This document shows positions 26,378 through 36,905 of a stretch of 64,000 nt of DNA, piece by piece. The notes beneath the pieces are model-generated. The model was given only the letters and a program-made list of their open reading frames with translations, had not been told where the DNA came from and made no database searches. The stretch comes from Urechis unicinctus (taxonomy: Eukaryota; Annelida; Polychaeta; Xenopneusta; Urechidae), in assembly GCA_034190875.2 (NCBI GenBank), contig CM067356.1, positions 34,415,430-34,479,429 on the forward strand, in the 5' to 3' direction. Numbering within the stretch: position 1 is the first letter of the stretch; each line of letters opens with the position of its first letter. Position numbers and translations under genes: made by a program.

Positions 26378-27812
26378 AGATGCTCTGGCAACCGGAATCG
26401 CGGCGCTCGAACTTAGGCACGGCAATGCCATCCGGACTTTCGTCCGTATACGGCCGTTGCAGGATGTCTTTAATTTCGATTTGCGCATTCCAATGCCCAC
26501 ACTTAGAGAGGTCATCTTCGATCAGCAACAAGTGGCCATCAAAATAAATGCCAGCTACGGCTTTATCTTGAGGAATAATGAGAGTGGTGAACTCCGCTAC
26601 TTTCATTCTTCAATAAATAATGCCCGGCTACTTCCGGCAACGGTCACCGGTCACCGTAAGAAATGCGCATGATTTCGAAGCTTTCGAGAGGAGGATCGAA
26701 CAGGGGGACATTCTGACATGGGCCCGTGATCAGCGCCCCAATTCCAAGTGGGTGGTTGTTAAAGTAACGAACCTGACAGTCTATGTCAGCAAGTTACTAG
26801 ACCACCCTATTGGTTTTGCCCCTACCAAACTGCCTCCTCATATCCAGAACAACAAGGCTGTCCTAGGGCTGGTCACGGACATGAATTCTGGAAGACCATA
26901 CACTGACAGGCTATGCCTGTTTCGTTGTCTGGCCTTGCACCGTGGGGGCCCCGCTTCGAGGATTGGAGAAGCTGATGAAACGGCTTTTTCGAGAGACCTA
27001 TCCTACTGGGGACATTGAAACATTCCCAGGTGTTCCATGGGTCGATATCGAAAAAAGTGGAGGAGCGTTTCGATGTTAACATTTTCGTGTACCAATGCAC
27101 TGAAGAGCAGGTAAGCTGAAATATAAATAATTCAAGTGAAGCTTTACTCAATGAAATTGTGATTCGTAACTGAATATTTTACATGATTGGTTGTTGACAG
27201 GTTGCCACACTTGTGAGGCGGTCCCCTACTGACTATGCTGAAGCAATGTACCTCAACCTCCACGAGGCGCATTTCAGTTATATACAGAACCGGGATCGCT
27301 ATTGCAAGTCTTACGCTTGCACCACATGTGGCAAACTGTGGAACCATGTGGGTATGCTGCATCGGCACCAAGCCACATGTATTGCTGAGACCGTGTATCG
27401 ATATCCAGGTGGGGTCTACCAACCACCATTTTCGATGTGTGTCATGCACCAGTATGCGTTGAACGAAGCGCATCGAGCTCTTGACGAATTAGCTGGCTTT
27501 CCCGGTGAAATAGGTATGGATACGATTCATGGATTATTAATTGCGTCTGAACGTGAGCTCAACAAGATATGTAAAACAAATATATACCAACATATTACGA
27601 GGGAATTTCGGCCTAGCACTAGTTATTTCTGTTTGACAGTGGAAGCTAACCAAGCAAACGTGGCAATCGACGACGGTCAGCAAGGCGCTGGGGTAATGGG
27701 GAATGAAGATGAACCAGGTATGATCTTTTCATATTGTTGCTTGTGATTAATTAGAATCAATGAGGTGATTTGTTTAACTCTCTCACTCTCTCTCTCTTTC
27801 TTTCTTTCTTTC
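26378..27812 (+). mobile_element. Array unit 8 (1435 bases), Arg subtype
   Basis: Full-length unit, sister of unit 7 by shared variants. Block B reads open throughout. About three breaks. Confidence 0.7.
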
Positions 27813-29250
27813 AGATGCTCTGGCAACAGGAATCGCGGCGTTCGAACTTAGGCACGGCAATGCCATCCGGACTTTCGTCCGTATACGGCCGTTGCAGGAT
27901 GTCTTTTTAATTTCGATTTGCGCATTCCAATGCCCACACTTAGAGAGGTCATCTTCGATCAGCAACAAGTGGCCATCAAAATAAATGCCAGCTACGGCTT
28001 TATCTTGAGGAATAATGAGAGTGGTGAACTCCGCTACTTTCATTCTTCAATAAATAATGCCCGGCTACTTCCGGCACCGGTCACCGTAAGAAATGCGCAT
28101 GATTTCGAAGCTTTCGAGAGGAGGATCGAACGGGGGGACATTCTAACATGGGCCCGTGATCAGCGCCCCAATTCCAAGTGGGTAGTTGTTAAAGTAACAA
28201 ACCTGAAAGTTTATGTCAGCAAGTTACTAGACCACCCTATAGGTTTTGCCCCTACCAAACTGCCTCCTCATATCCAGAACAACAAGGCTGTCCTAGGGCT
28301 GCTCACGGACATGAATTCTGGAAGACCATACACTGACAGGCTATGCCTGTTTCGTTGTCTGGCCTTGCACCGTGGGGCCTCGCTTCGAGGATTGGAGAAG
28401 CTGACGAAACGGCTTTTTCGAGAGACCTATCCTACTGGGGACATTGAAACATTCCCCGGTGTTCCATGGGTCGATATCGAAAAAAGTGGAGGAGCGTTTC
28501 GATGTTAACATTTTCGTGTACCAATGCACTGAAGAGCAGGTAAGCTGAAATATAAATAATTCAAGTGAAGCTTTACTCAATGAAATTGTGATTCGTAACT
28601 GAATATTTTACATGATTGGTTGTTGACAGGTTGCCACACTTGTGAGGCGGTCCCCTACTGACTATGCTGAAGCAATGTACCTCAACCTCCACGAGGCGCA
28701 TTTCGGTTATATACAGAACCAGGATCGCTATTGCAAGTCTTACGCTTGCACCACATGTGGCAAACTGTGGAACCATGTGGGTATGCTGCATCGGCACCAA
28801 GCCACATGTATTGCTGAGACCGTGTATCGATATCCAGGTGGGGTCTACCACCCACCAACCACCATTTTCGATGTATGTGTCATGGACGAGTATGCGTTGA
28901 ACGAAGCGCATCGAGCTCTTGACGAATTAGCTGGCTTTCCCGGTGAAATAGGTATGGATACGATTCATGGATTATTAATTGCGTCTGAACGTGAGCTCAA
29001 CAAGATATGTAAAACAAATATATACCAACATATTACGATGGAATTTCGGCCTAGCACTAGTTAATTCTGTTTGACAGTGGAAGCTAACCAAGCAAACGTG
29101 GCAATCGACGACGGTCAGCAAGGCGCTGGGGTAATGGGGAATGAAGATGAACCAGGTATGATCTTTTCATATTGTTGCTTGTGATTAATAAGAATCAATG
29201 AGGTGATTTGTTTAACTCTCTCACTCTCTCTCTCTTTCTTTCTTTCTTTC
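27813..29250 (+). mobile_element. Array unit 9 (1438 bases), Gln subtype
   Basis: Full-length unit with Gln in block B like units 1 and 3, but with the GAAATATAAAT spacer variant of the Arg units, so it looks like a recombinant of the two subtypes. It also has several private substitutions. About three breaks. Confidence 0.7.
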
Positions 29251-30156
29251 AGGTGCTCTGGCAACCGGAATCGCGGCGCTCGAACTTAGGCACGGCAATG
29301 CCATCCGGACTTTTGTCCGTATACGGCCGTTGCAGGATGTCTTTAATTTCGATTTGCGCATTCCAATGCCCACACTTAGAGAGGTCATCTTCGATCAGCA
29401 ACAAGTGGCCATCAAAATAAATGCCAGCTACGGCTTTATCTTGAGGAATAATGAGAGTGGTGAACTCCGCTACTTTCATTCTTCAATAAATAATGCCCGG
29501 CTACTTCCGGCACCGGTCACCGTAAGAAATGCGCATGATTTCGAAGCTTTCGAGAGGAGGATCGAACAGGGGGACATTCTGACATGGGCCCGTGATCAGC
29601 GCCCCAATTCCAAGTGGGTGGTTGTTAAAGTAACGAACCTGACAGTCTATGTCAGCAAGTTACTAGACCACCCTATTGGTTTTGCCCCTACCAAACTGCC
29701 TCCTCATATCCAGAACAACAAGGCTGTCCTAGGGCTGCTCACGGACATGAATTCTGGAAGACCATACACTGACAGGCTATGCCTGTTTCGTTGTCTGGCC
29801 TTGCACCGTGGGGCCTCGCTTCGAGGATTGGAGAAGCTGACGAAACGGCTTTTTCGAGAGACCTATCCTACTGGGGACATTGAAACATTCCCCGGTGTTC
29901 CATGGGTCGATATCGAAAAAGTGGAGGAGCGTTTCGATGTTAACATTTTCGTGTACCAATGCACTGAAGAGCAGGTAAGCTGAAATATAAATAATTCAAG
30001 TGAAGCTTTACTCAATGAAATTGTGATTCGTAACTGAATATTTTACATGATTGGTTGTTGACAGGTTGCCACACTTGTGAGGCGGTCCCCTACTGAATAT
30101 GCTGAAGCAATGTACCTCAACCTCCACGAGGCGCATTTCAGTTATATACAGAACCA
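29251..30156 (+). mobile_element. Array unit 10, cut off by a LINE
   Basis: Block A reads open; block B is cut after about 90 bases, where the sequence passes into the minus-strand LINE. The two sequences share a few bases (CCAGG) at the join. Confidence 0.75.
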
Positions 30157-30644
30157 GGGATACCAACATGGCTCGGTACCCATACGAACAAAATATCCTT
30201 GCCACGATCTGTCAATTGAGAATATAAAAGCACAACATTTAAAATAAAAACATTACGTAAATTACTCCCTGTGATTGCCTCCAGGGCAGACAGGGAGTCG
30301 GAAAATACAGCAAAACGCTTTTTACTTGATTGGGCAATAAGGCCAAGTGCAGTGGAAAGAGCTTTAAGCTCAGCGTGGAAAATTGACAGTAGAGGTGGTA
30401 GGCTCATGTTAAAAACAGATTTCCCCATAATGGCAGCAGCTCCAATTTTATTGTCTTCTTTCGAACCGTTTGTGTAAAGGGCAGAACGGTCCAAATATTT
30501 ATCCTTTAACTCTCTAAATTGGTGAAGGAAAAAATCAGGCTCATGAGATTCTTTCGTGTTGGCTGTCAGCGATTTATCTACTGTTGGGGTTTTCAATTGC
30601 CATGGGGGAGACCTTGGCACAGTCTCAACCGCCACGGCATTCAA
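30157..30644 (-). pseudogene. LINE RNase H domain, truncated
   Basis: The frame shows the RNase H pattern: ALYTNGSKEDNKIGAAA (first acidic strand), a central FHAELKALSTAL helix with the catalytic Glu, FAVFSDSLSALEAI with the third acidic residue, and WVPSHVGIPG, the final conserved motif of LINE RNase H. The domain is cut just after this motif by the join to the array, so its last Asp-containing segment and the whole 3' untranslated region are missing. Confidence 0.85.
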
Positions 30645-30928
30645 GTTAGTGCATGACCCAACCAGTGATTCTCTGATACGCAGACCGAACGAAGGGATAG
30701 CATTCGGCCTACTTTCATAAAAATGGATATTACCAGGATTAAAAACTACATCAAATGCAGGATTCTGGGGGTTTGACTTTAAACGTAAGGCATATTGAAT
30801 GGCTAGCTGCTGCCTCCGAACACCAAGCGGAGCCTCGTTGGCTTCTACATGTAGACTGGGGATGGGGGAGGTTCGGAAAGCCCCGAGGCAAAGCCTCAGA
30901 GCCTGGTTTTGAACTGTCTCCTATTTCC

Positions 30929-32467
30929 TTAAATAAGAACGACGGCAGCACCGTAGATAAAAGAGCCATAGTCCAACTTGGAGCGCACTAGTGACCGGTA
31001 AAGCCGCAAAAGAACTTTGCGGTCCGCGCCCCAATCAGTATTGGACAACATCTTTAAAAGATAGATTGCTCTAAAACATTTCTTACGGAGGTAAGAAATG
31101 TGAGCTTTAAAATTAAGTTTTTTATCAAAAATTAGTCCCAGAAACTTGGTTTCTTCCACCACAGGAATAACGTTGCCATCAAGGGTGAGAACTGGGTCTG
31201 GATGAAAATTTCTTTTGTTGCAAAAATGCATACAAACAGTTTTTGATTTAGAAAATTTAAATCCGTTTTCATCCGCCCATTTTTGGATGTTATTGAGGCT
31301 AAGTTGAAGCTGCCTCTCAATTGTGCTCATATTTTTCGATTTAAAATAAATCAAAAAATCATCCACGTAGAGTGAACAATCCACACCTGGCTTGATGACA
31401 TTAACAATACTATTAATTTTGATATTAAAAAGCATAACGGATAAAATACTTCCCTGTGGGACACCCATCTCCTGATCACAAGTATCAGCAAGGGTGGTGC
31501 CAGCATGGACTTTAAAAATTCGGTTCTCAAGAAATTGTTGGATAAAAACAGGCATGCGGCCTTTAAGGCCCATATTGCTCAAATCCGACAGGATTCCCTG
31601 TTTCCATGTGGTGTCATAGGCCTTCTCCATATCCAAGAAGGCCGACACCACATGTTACCCCCTCACAAAGCCGTCACGTATAAAACTTTCAAGACGGACC
31701 AGGTGATCCGTCGTGCTACGTGTGTGACGGAAACCGCTCTGGTACCTGGAAATAAGTTGGTTTCTTTCAAGAAACCAACTTATTTCATTCGATTTATGTA
31801 TCGAATCTTCCAACTCCTTTAGTGAAAAAAGAGAGTTGTAATTTTCATTGTTATTTGAATTAAAATTAGGAATGTTTCGTTCCCGATGTTTAATTTTTTG
31901 AAATTTGGTACTATAATTATTGGCAGAGGAATTATTTTGGAAGGCATCGCCTAGAGTATTGACAATGTCCTTCAAATTGGAGGCTTTGGAACCATCTGGT
32001 TTAACCAGATGTGAGAGAGTGTTGTCATTTTGCTTTCCCCTAATCCTACGAACCATGTCCCATGCCTTTTTCGTGGAAGTCTTGCTGTTTAATTTCGAAA
32101 CAAAATCGTGCCAAGACTCACGCTTGCTGCTTTTGATGACGCGTCGAGCTTTGGCTCGGGCTACTTTGTACAGGTTTTTGTTGGCCTCAGTGGGCCGCAT
32201 TTTGAACCTGTACAGTGCCCGTTTGCGCTCTTTGACAGCGTCACGGCATGCATCAGAAAACCATGGTTTATATATCAGTTTAGAATCTGTCAAGGATTTC
32301 GGTACATTTTGTGTGGCTATATTAATTATTGATTCTGTAAAAAAGGATACCGGATCTTCATCAATATTTTCAAAAGTATCTTTGTTGACACATTCTCTGC
32401 ACATAGTGGTAAAATTCGGCCAGTTGGCCTTATGGAGTTTCCATTTGGATACCCGCTCAGCGGGCAT
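30929..32467 (-). pseudogene. LINE reverse transcriptase, with internal deletion
   Basis: The upstream part (32467-31655) holds the linker rich in Arg/Lys and enters reverse transcriptase at FLERNQLISRYQSGFRHTRSTTDHL. The catalytic part (31651-30929) has FLDMEKAYDTTW (first catalytic Asp), GVPQGSILS and YVDDF (catalytic YVDD box, more often YADD), then the thumb. A TAA at 31657-31655 interrupts one continuous frame. Fingers blocks carrying the NYRPI motif are absent: the frame jumps from LEDSIHKSN straight to the SWFLERNQL segment, so I estimate more than 100 residues are deleted near 31787. A frameshift near 30940 ends the frame. Confidence 0.85.
31749..31786. repeat. 38-base near-perfect palindrome inside the LINE
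   Basis: Two perfect 18-base arms (GAAATAAGTTGGTTTCTT and its reverse complement) flank a two-base centre. The palindrome lies exactly where the reverse transcriptase block appears deleted, so it may mark or have caused the deletion. Part of it may derive from the natural coding sequence for SWFLERNQLIS. Confidence 0.9.
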
Positions 32468-32481
32468 AGGCCTTTTGATAT

Positions 32482-33216
32482 TTAAAAATATTGGAAAGTG
32501 GTCACTTCCACACTGGTCCTACCAACTTCCCAATCAAATTCCATCAAAAGAGATGGAGAGCAGAGGCTAAGGTCTATGGCAGAGAAAGATCCGGTTCCAG
32601 GATGGAGATAAGTTTTAGATTTATTATTTAATATAGCACGATCATTTTGTATGATGAAATTCTCTATCTTATGACCACTGTCGTTGGTGTCCTCACATCC
32701 CCATAAATCGCTGTGGGCATTGAAATCGCCAAGCAGCAAAAGTGGGGATGGAAGTTGACTGATCAAATGATCAATGTCTCTCTGTAAAATCCTGTAGCTT
32801 GGTGGTAGGTACAGAGAGCACAAAGTGATGGTTTTGTGGAGGGTAATTCTAATGGCTATAGCGTGAAGAGGCGTGTCAAGAGGAATGGGTTCATGGGGGA
32901 CACCGTCTTTAACAAGCACAGATGCCCCTCCCACAGCTCTTCAGTCTCTTTGTGATAAAGATGTTTTATTATGCATGGTATACCCTCTCATTGACACTTG
33001 ATCAGTCTCCTTCAAGAAAGTTTCCTGAAGGCAAACAGCAATAGGTTGATGGTCATAAACAAGTGATTTGAGTTCGTCATAGTTGGACCGAAATCCTCGA
33101 CAGTTCCATTGGATGATGGTGACATTGGGGGGATTGGTTGAAGCCCGAGGCTTCCGCCTTGGACTGTTAGGGGCAGATGTGGGTTTACAGGGAAGACGGA
33201 CACTGTCAATGTCCAT
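32482..33216 (-). pseudogene. LINE apurinic/apyrimidinic-type endonuclease
   Basis: The domain opens with VTIIQWNCRGFRSNYDEL (Asn of the active site), followed by CLQETFL (catalytic Glu), then LCSLYLPPS, LLLGDFNAHSDLWG (the DFNAH motif) and the serine-rich end. A TGA at 32943-32941 interrupts an otherwise continuous frame. Near 32520 the frame shifts, and CGSDHFPIF, the conserved SDH motif, is found in the neighbouring frame. The enzyme would nick target DNA to prime reverse transcription. Confidence 0.88.
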
Positions 33217-33440
33217 CTCCTCCAGGCTGCCGAATTTGTTATGTAATTTTATGGGATCCGTAGATCCCTCAGGAGGTCTATGATTTTGATTTTGATTTTT
33301 AACTTAAGTAATTACAGTAACATTTTTTTGGCTCGGTTCAGAGGGTTTTTTAGAAGCAGTTGAATGGACAGTAGGACTGCACTGTGTTGACATGTCTTTA
33401 CCCTTCTTGGTAATGATAGCAGGCTTTGGCACATCAGTGG

Positions 33441-34278
33441 TCACCCTCTTTGGTTGGGCGCTGCCATTTGGCCATGTGTAGTCGGTCTGGGTGTCGCCTT
33501 CTTGACAGCGCTAGCATAAGAGGGTTTGGTGCCCTGTTGTGCCTCCACTAACTCGCGTGCCTCAGGGAACGAGATGTCTCTGGTGTGTCGGATCGTTTGG
33601 ATTTGTTTCTCCTTGATCCATGTAGGACACAACCTAGAGAATGCTGGGTGGTCCCCTGAGCAATTGATACATTTGGTGGTCTGCCGGCAATCATCTTCCT
33701 TATGGTCCTCCTGTCCACACAGGGATGTAGGGGTCCACGGAGACATTCAAGTATCCGACCTTGACAGCTTTAGGCAATTCAGAGCTGTCAAAGGTCAGGA
33801 TAACCGTCCCCGTGGCTTGTTGAGTCCCATTGCGGTTCACTGTGATTTTTTTGGCATCGATTACCCTTTGTGGTTGTAATTCCTTAATTATTTCAGAGAC
33901 CTCACATTCTTTTAAGTCGTAGCATCGAATTACTCTTTTGGTGTTGAGGGTTCGGTGAGGGGTGACTTGAATGGGAATGCCCGCGAGAAATACTGATTTC
34001 AGTAGGCAACTCGCGTGGCTGGGTCGATCAACTTCAATAAGTAAGCTGCCAGATTGTATTTTTCTAATGTTTTTGGCGACACCAGCCAACCCCTCAATCC
34101 CTTTACTAATTGCAAAAGGACTTAGAGATGTCAAGGGTTTCTCCGAATCAGAAGAAGTTACAACCAAGAACCTTGGCCATGAGGAGTAAAGATCCTTGTC
34201 GGAGTCCGAGTCTGTGTCCGTGTCATTGGGTCTATTCCGTTTGGAAGATAATCTTTCTTGAGTTTGTTTTTGAGCCAT
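33441..34278 (-). pseudogene. LINE ORF1 (gag-like RNA-binding protein), zinc-knuckle region damaged
   Basis: Start chosen at the ATG at 34278 (MAQKQTQERL). The first 190 residues form the RNA-binding region (WPRFLVV, PFAISKGIEG, RVIRCYDLKECEVSEI). Near 33730 the frame jumps from DPYIPVW to CGQEDHKEDDC, followed by CINCSGDHPAFSRLCPTW. In related ORF1 proteins two CCHC knuckles precede this point; here they and the first Cys of the next knuckle are missing, so a short deletion with frameshift is inferred. The C-terminal part (KPSYASAVKK) is typical of the family. Confidence 0.82.
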
Positions 34279-34825
34279 GATATTATGATAAAATTTCTTC
34301 ACTGGTGCTCCCCACCCACCATGGAGCCCAACATGGGGGCGTCAGCGGCGTGCGGCTCAACCAGCACACATGACGCAAGGGATACACCAGTGCAATACTC
34401 AAATCAAATAGCAAACAGCTGAAAGAGCTGTTCACACATCAACTCAATTGACCTGTTAAGCAGCCGCCAGGGATAAATGAAAAAGAAAAGGGAAAAAACC
34501 ATGTGGATAAGAATGAATGACAAGAAGTGAAATGAAAAAGCAATAAGTAATGAGAACAAATATCCCATGGCATGTCACCACAAGCCGATTGACTGGACCA
34601 GGCCATTCCAGCCTCTCGTCTAGGTGAAATCCGGGCCAAAGTGGTGTGTTGCAGATATAGCCCTCGCAAGGACCGCTCCACTCAACCACCAGGATCCCAT
34701 CTTCCACCGACACGAGTCGCAATCCACGTCCAACAGGTTGCCCCCTATTAGTCGCCTCTTACGACATGCAGAAGGATACAGTGGACCTATTCTACCCCCG
34801 GACCCACAGGGGGTTAAACCTGGCA
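34279..34825 (-). promoter_or_regulatory. 5' untranslated/promoter region of the LINE
   Basis: About 550 bases precede the ORF1 start. The far end carries CCCCCTGTGGGTCCGGGGG and TGTCGTAAGAGGCGACTAA (minus strand, about 34820-34740). I recognise the latter from memory as recurring in mollusc interspersed repeats. LINE 5' regions of this group usually carry an internal promoter. The element's 5' boundary is taken as about 34825, where this pattern stops; no target duplication can be checked because the 3' end is lost. Confidence 0.6.
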
Positions 34826-35272
34826 TGAAGTTGTGAAGTTGATCAAATGGTCAAAATGTAAAATGTTATTCTTTCGTCTACACATTCGGGCATTTTTGTA
34901 GTTCCAGCTGTATCGGGAGGTGAAGACAATTGAATACACACTTCTGCGAACGCTTTGGAAGAGAACAGACGTAAACGACAAATATGCCGAAATCTAGTAG
35001 TGTTGGACTTTGTAAACATCACCATTTGATGCGAAACGAGAACAACAAACAGATGTATCGAAGTTTCCTTAGGCCAAGACAGAATATAGCCGAAGAATGT
35101 TGTGGGTGAATGCCTGCAAAAGAGTGGACCTCAACACCAACTCTGCTTGGAAGCCAGCCGACAACGTCACCTATGTTTACGTCTGCTCGGATCACTTAGT
35201 GACTGGTAAATATTGGCTATTTGTTGGAATGTATTCTGAACTATAGGAGTCAACCATATGGATTAATGCCCA

Positions 35273-36905
35273 GGGGTGGTATTCAATAAAAATCTTAAGA
35301 TTTAACTTAAAAATTGGCATTATCCTTAAATGGCGATTTTAAGATTTGATCTTAAGGTTGAAGTAAACTTAAGATGTTCCTAATCCTTACCTTTCGTTAG
35401 TATAACTTATCCTTAAGATTTATTATAATGTTGACCTAAATCGGTTATCAAGCACGACTGGCTGAATATTTCTATTTATGGAACGTTCGGTAGTTTCCAA
35501 GTTCTTAATATAGTAACGGAAGTCGAGTGCGCGAACGTTATAGACAGCATACATCATGGCGGAAAATAAAACACGCAGTCCTAATTTTACGCAGCAAGAT
35601 TGCATTTTATTAGCAAGAGTTATGGGGGAAGTGTCAGCTTTTGACCCATGCAAAACAAACCCCGATTTGCAGAAACACAAGTACACTTCAAGTAAGAAAA
35701 CCTTTGTATTTAGCTATATTAAGAATGCACGTGTTCATATATAAAACGTACATGTGCATTGTGTGTACACTCGTACATGCAGCATTGGCTTAAAATTAGA
35801 TAACATGGTGTTTTTAATTTCAGACAAACACTTATGAAACATGTGTGTACATGTAGCTCTGCTGACATAAACGTCATGTACATGCAAGTTCATGTAGTTT
35901 GAACTTTTCCAGGAATTACCTCAGAAACAAAGAAGGATTTGTGGATCATGATCAATGATGCCTACAATGAGGATTCACACCACCTCAGAACAGCGGCTGA
36001 ACTAACAAAGAAGTGGGACAACCTTGTTCAAACCCACCGGGCAAAGTATTCCCAATATAAGAGAGAATAGGGTAGAACTGGTATATATTTTTTAAATAAA
36101 AATATAACAGTTTACTGATTCTAATTGGTATAAAATGTATCTTTAGCCAAATGCTTTTGCTTTAAAAAACGTGAAGCAACAATTATTTTTTTAAAGTTTA
36201 TAACCGCAATAATCACACACATATGTAGGTGCAGTTTTAACAAACAATTGTTTTTAACAACTCAAACACTTCTGTGAATATTCAAAATTATATTAATCTT
36301 TTGGTACAAGCGATTATTATGTAAATATAGTTACAAGCTAAATAATTGCATATAATCAATTTAATGGAGTTGTTACACCATTATTATTCAGGTTCTGGAA
36401 CAAATCCTGTGAAACTGTCTGAGGTGGCAGTTGTTGGGGAAAATTCACCCAACATTGTAGGATTAGGCAGTGGGCTGGACAGCACCATACTTCAAATGCA
36501 AAGGTATTTCATTTACTAAATGTAAACCATTCTTTTATCTACAGACTGTTTAAAATTAAATTGAATGAATTGTATTTAAAACACTTATATTGCTTTTAAT
36601 TGCTTTCAGTTCAAATTGCAGTGCAGTGGAGACACCTTCACAGCCTTCGCATACCATTGAGTAAGAAAAAAAATTGTATACATAACTATGACATGAATTT
36701 CATTAAATACCTTATTTAATAACGAACATAAGTCAAACATTATTACACCAAAGGCTTTCTCTGAGTGTAAATATTTTCTTATTTCTTAATGTCAGACTGT
36801 ATGAGGAGCCACTACAGCCGGTACAGGATATTTCCACAAGTTACATTGTCAACTGTTCTGGAAGTAGTAGCAGCAACAACACTAACAACACGCTTAAATC
36901 CGTGC
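35273..36905 (+). mobile_element. Harbinger-like element fragment nested in the THAP transposon's first intron
   Basis: It opens with GGGGTGGTATTCAATAAAAA, followed by many CTTAAG motifs (35290-35430), as in the ends of Harbinger elements (family resemblance from memory). It carries a Myb/SANT-like gene, as autonomous Harbingers do, and further exon-like pieces (36392-36503, GSGTNPVKLSEVAVVG; 36610-36662; 36797-36905). The matching inverted terminal repeat on the right was looked for and not found. The right boundary is only an estimate. Confidence 0.5.
35556..36070 (+). CDS. Two-exon Myb/SANT-like DNA-binding protein of a Harbinger-type transposon
   Basis: Exons 35556-35691 and 35913-36070 join at a GT-AG intron in matching phase to give 97 residues ending in TAG. 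The protein has the trihelix layout of Myb/SANT-like accessory proteins: FTQQDCILLARVM (helix 1), then TKKDLWIMINDAYNE (helix 2 with Trp) and RTAAELTKKWDNLVQTHRAKY (recognition helix with Trp). In Harbingers this protein binds the element ends and helps bring the transposase to the nucleus. The downstream exon-like piece at 36392 suggests the ancestral protein was longer, so the TAG may be a later stop. It could also be a host gene derived from a transposon. Confidence 0.62.

Larger units (their letters stand above)
15915..30156 (+). mobile_element. Tandem array of a Polinton/Maverick-type DNA polymerase B fragment (fossil)
   Basis: Eleven head-to-tail units share a period of 1428-1439 bases: one shortened unit, nine full-length, one cut off by a LINE. 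Each carries block A (about 720 bases) and block B (about 530 bases), separated by spacers of about 89 and 97 bases. Block A shows RPYTDRLCLFRCLALHRG; block B shows a zinc-finger-like CTTCGKLWNHVGMLHRHQATC core (read as C-x2-C, H-x3-H, C) and YPGGVYH. I recognise these from the region preceding the exonuclease domain in Polinton-type protein-primed family B polymerases. The exonuclease and polymerase motifs, integrase, capsid genes and terminal repeats are not present, so this is a fragment and not an element. Units look about 98-99% alike, so the amplification is recent even though the fragment is probably old. Overall it is broken: some units still read open over block A, and most carry one to several breaks. 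Confidence 0.65.
30157..34825 (-). mobile_element. I-group non-LTR retrotransposon (LINE with RNase H), 3'-truncated
   Basis: Reading along the minus strand: a 5' region (34825-34279), ORF1 with zinc knuckles, ORF2 with apurinic-type endonuclease, reverse transcriptase and RNase H. This order, with an RNase H domain ending in WVPSHVGIPG, fits the I/Nimb group of the Jockey-I superfamily. The copy is degraded: an in-frame TGA at 32943-32941, an in-frame TAA at 31657-31655, frameshifts near 32520 and 30940, and internal deletions in ORF1 and the reverse transcriptase. The 3' end is missing, being cut inside RNase H, which is unusual because LINEs normally lose their 5' end. It abuts the polymerase-fragment array on one side and a THAP transposon on the other. 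Confidence 0.88.

Noticed and set aside
16011-29420. Repeated 70-codon plus-strand frame at the start of each array unit
   Set aside because: It overlaps the recognisable polymerase-like frame in another register and is repeated only because the units are repeated. The family motifs are in the other frame.
16352-30205. Repeated minus-strand frames of 60-113 codons in each array unit
   Set aside because: They lie opposite the recognised blocks and spacers, cross spacer borders and show no motif of their own; copies arise from the array.
31505-32570. Plus-strand frames of 105 and 216 codons within the minus-strand LINE
   Set aside because: They are antisense shadows of the reverse transcriptase and linker, whose motifs are clear on the other strand.
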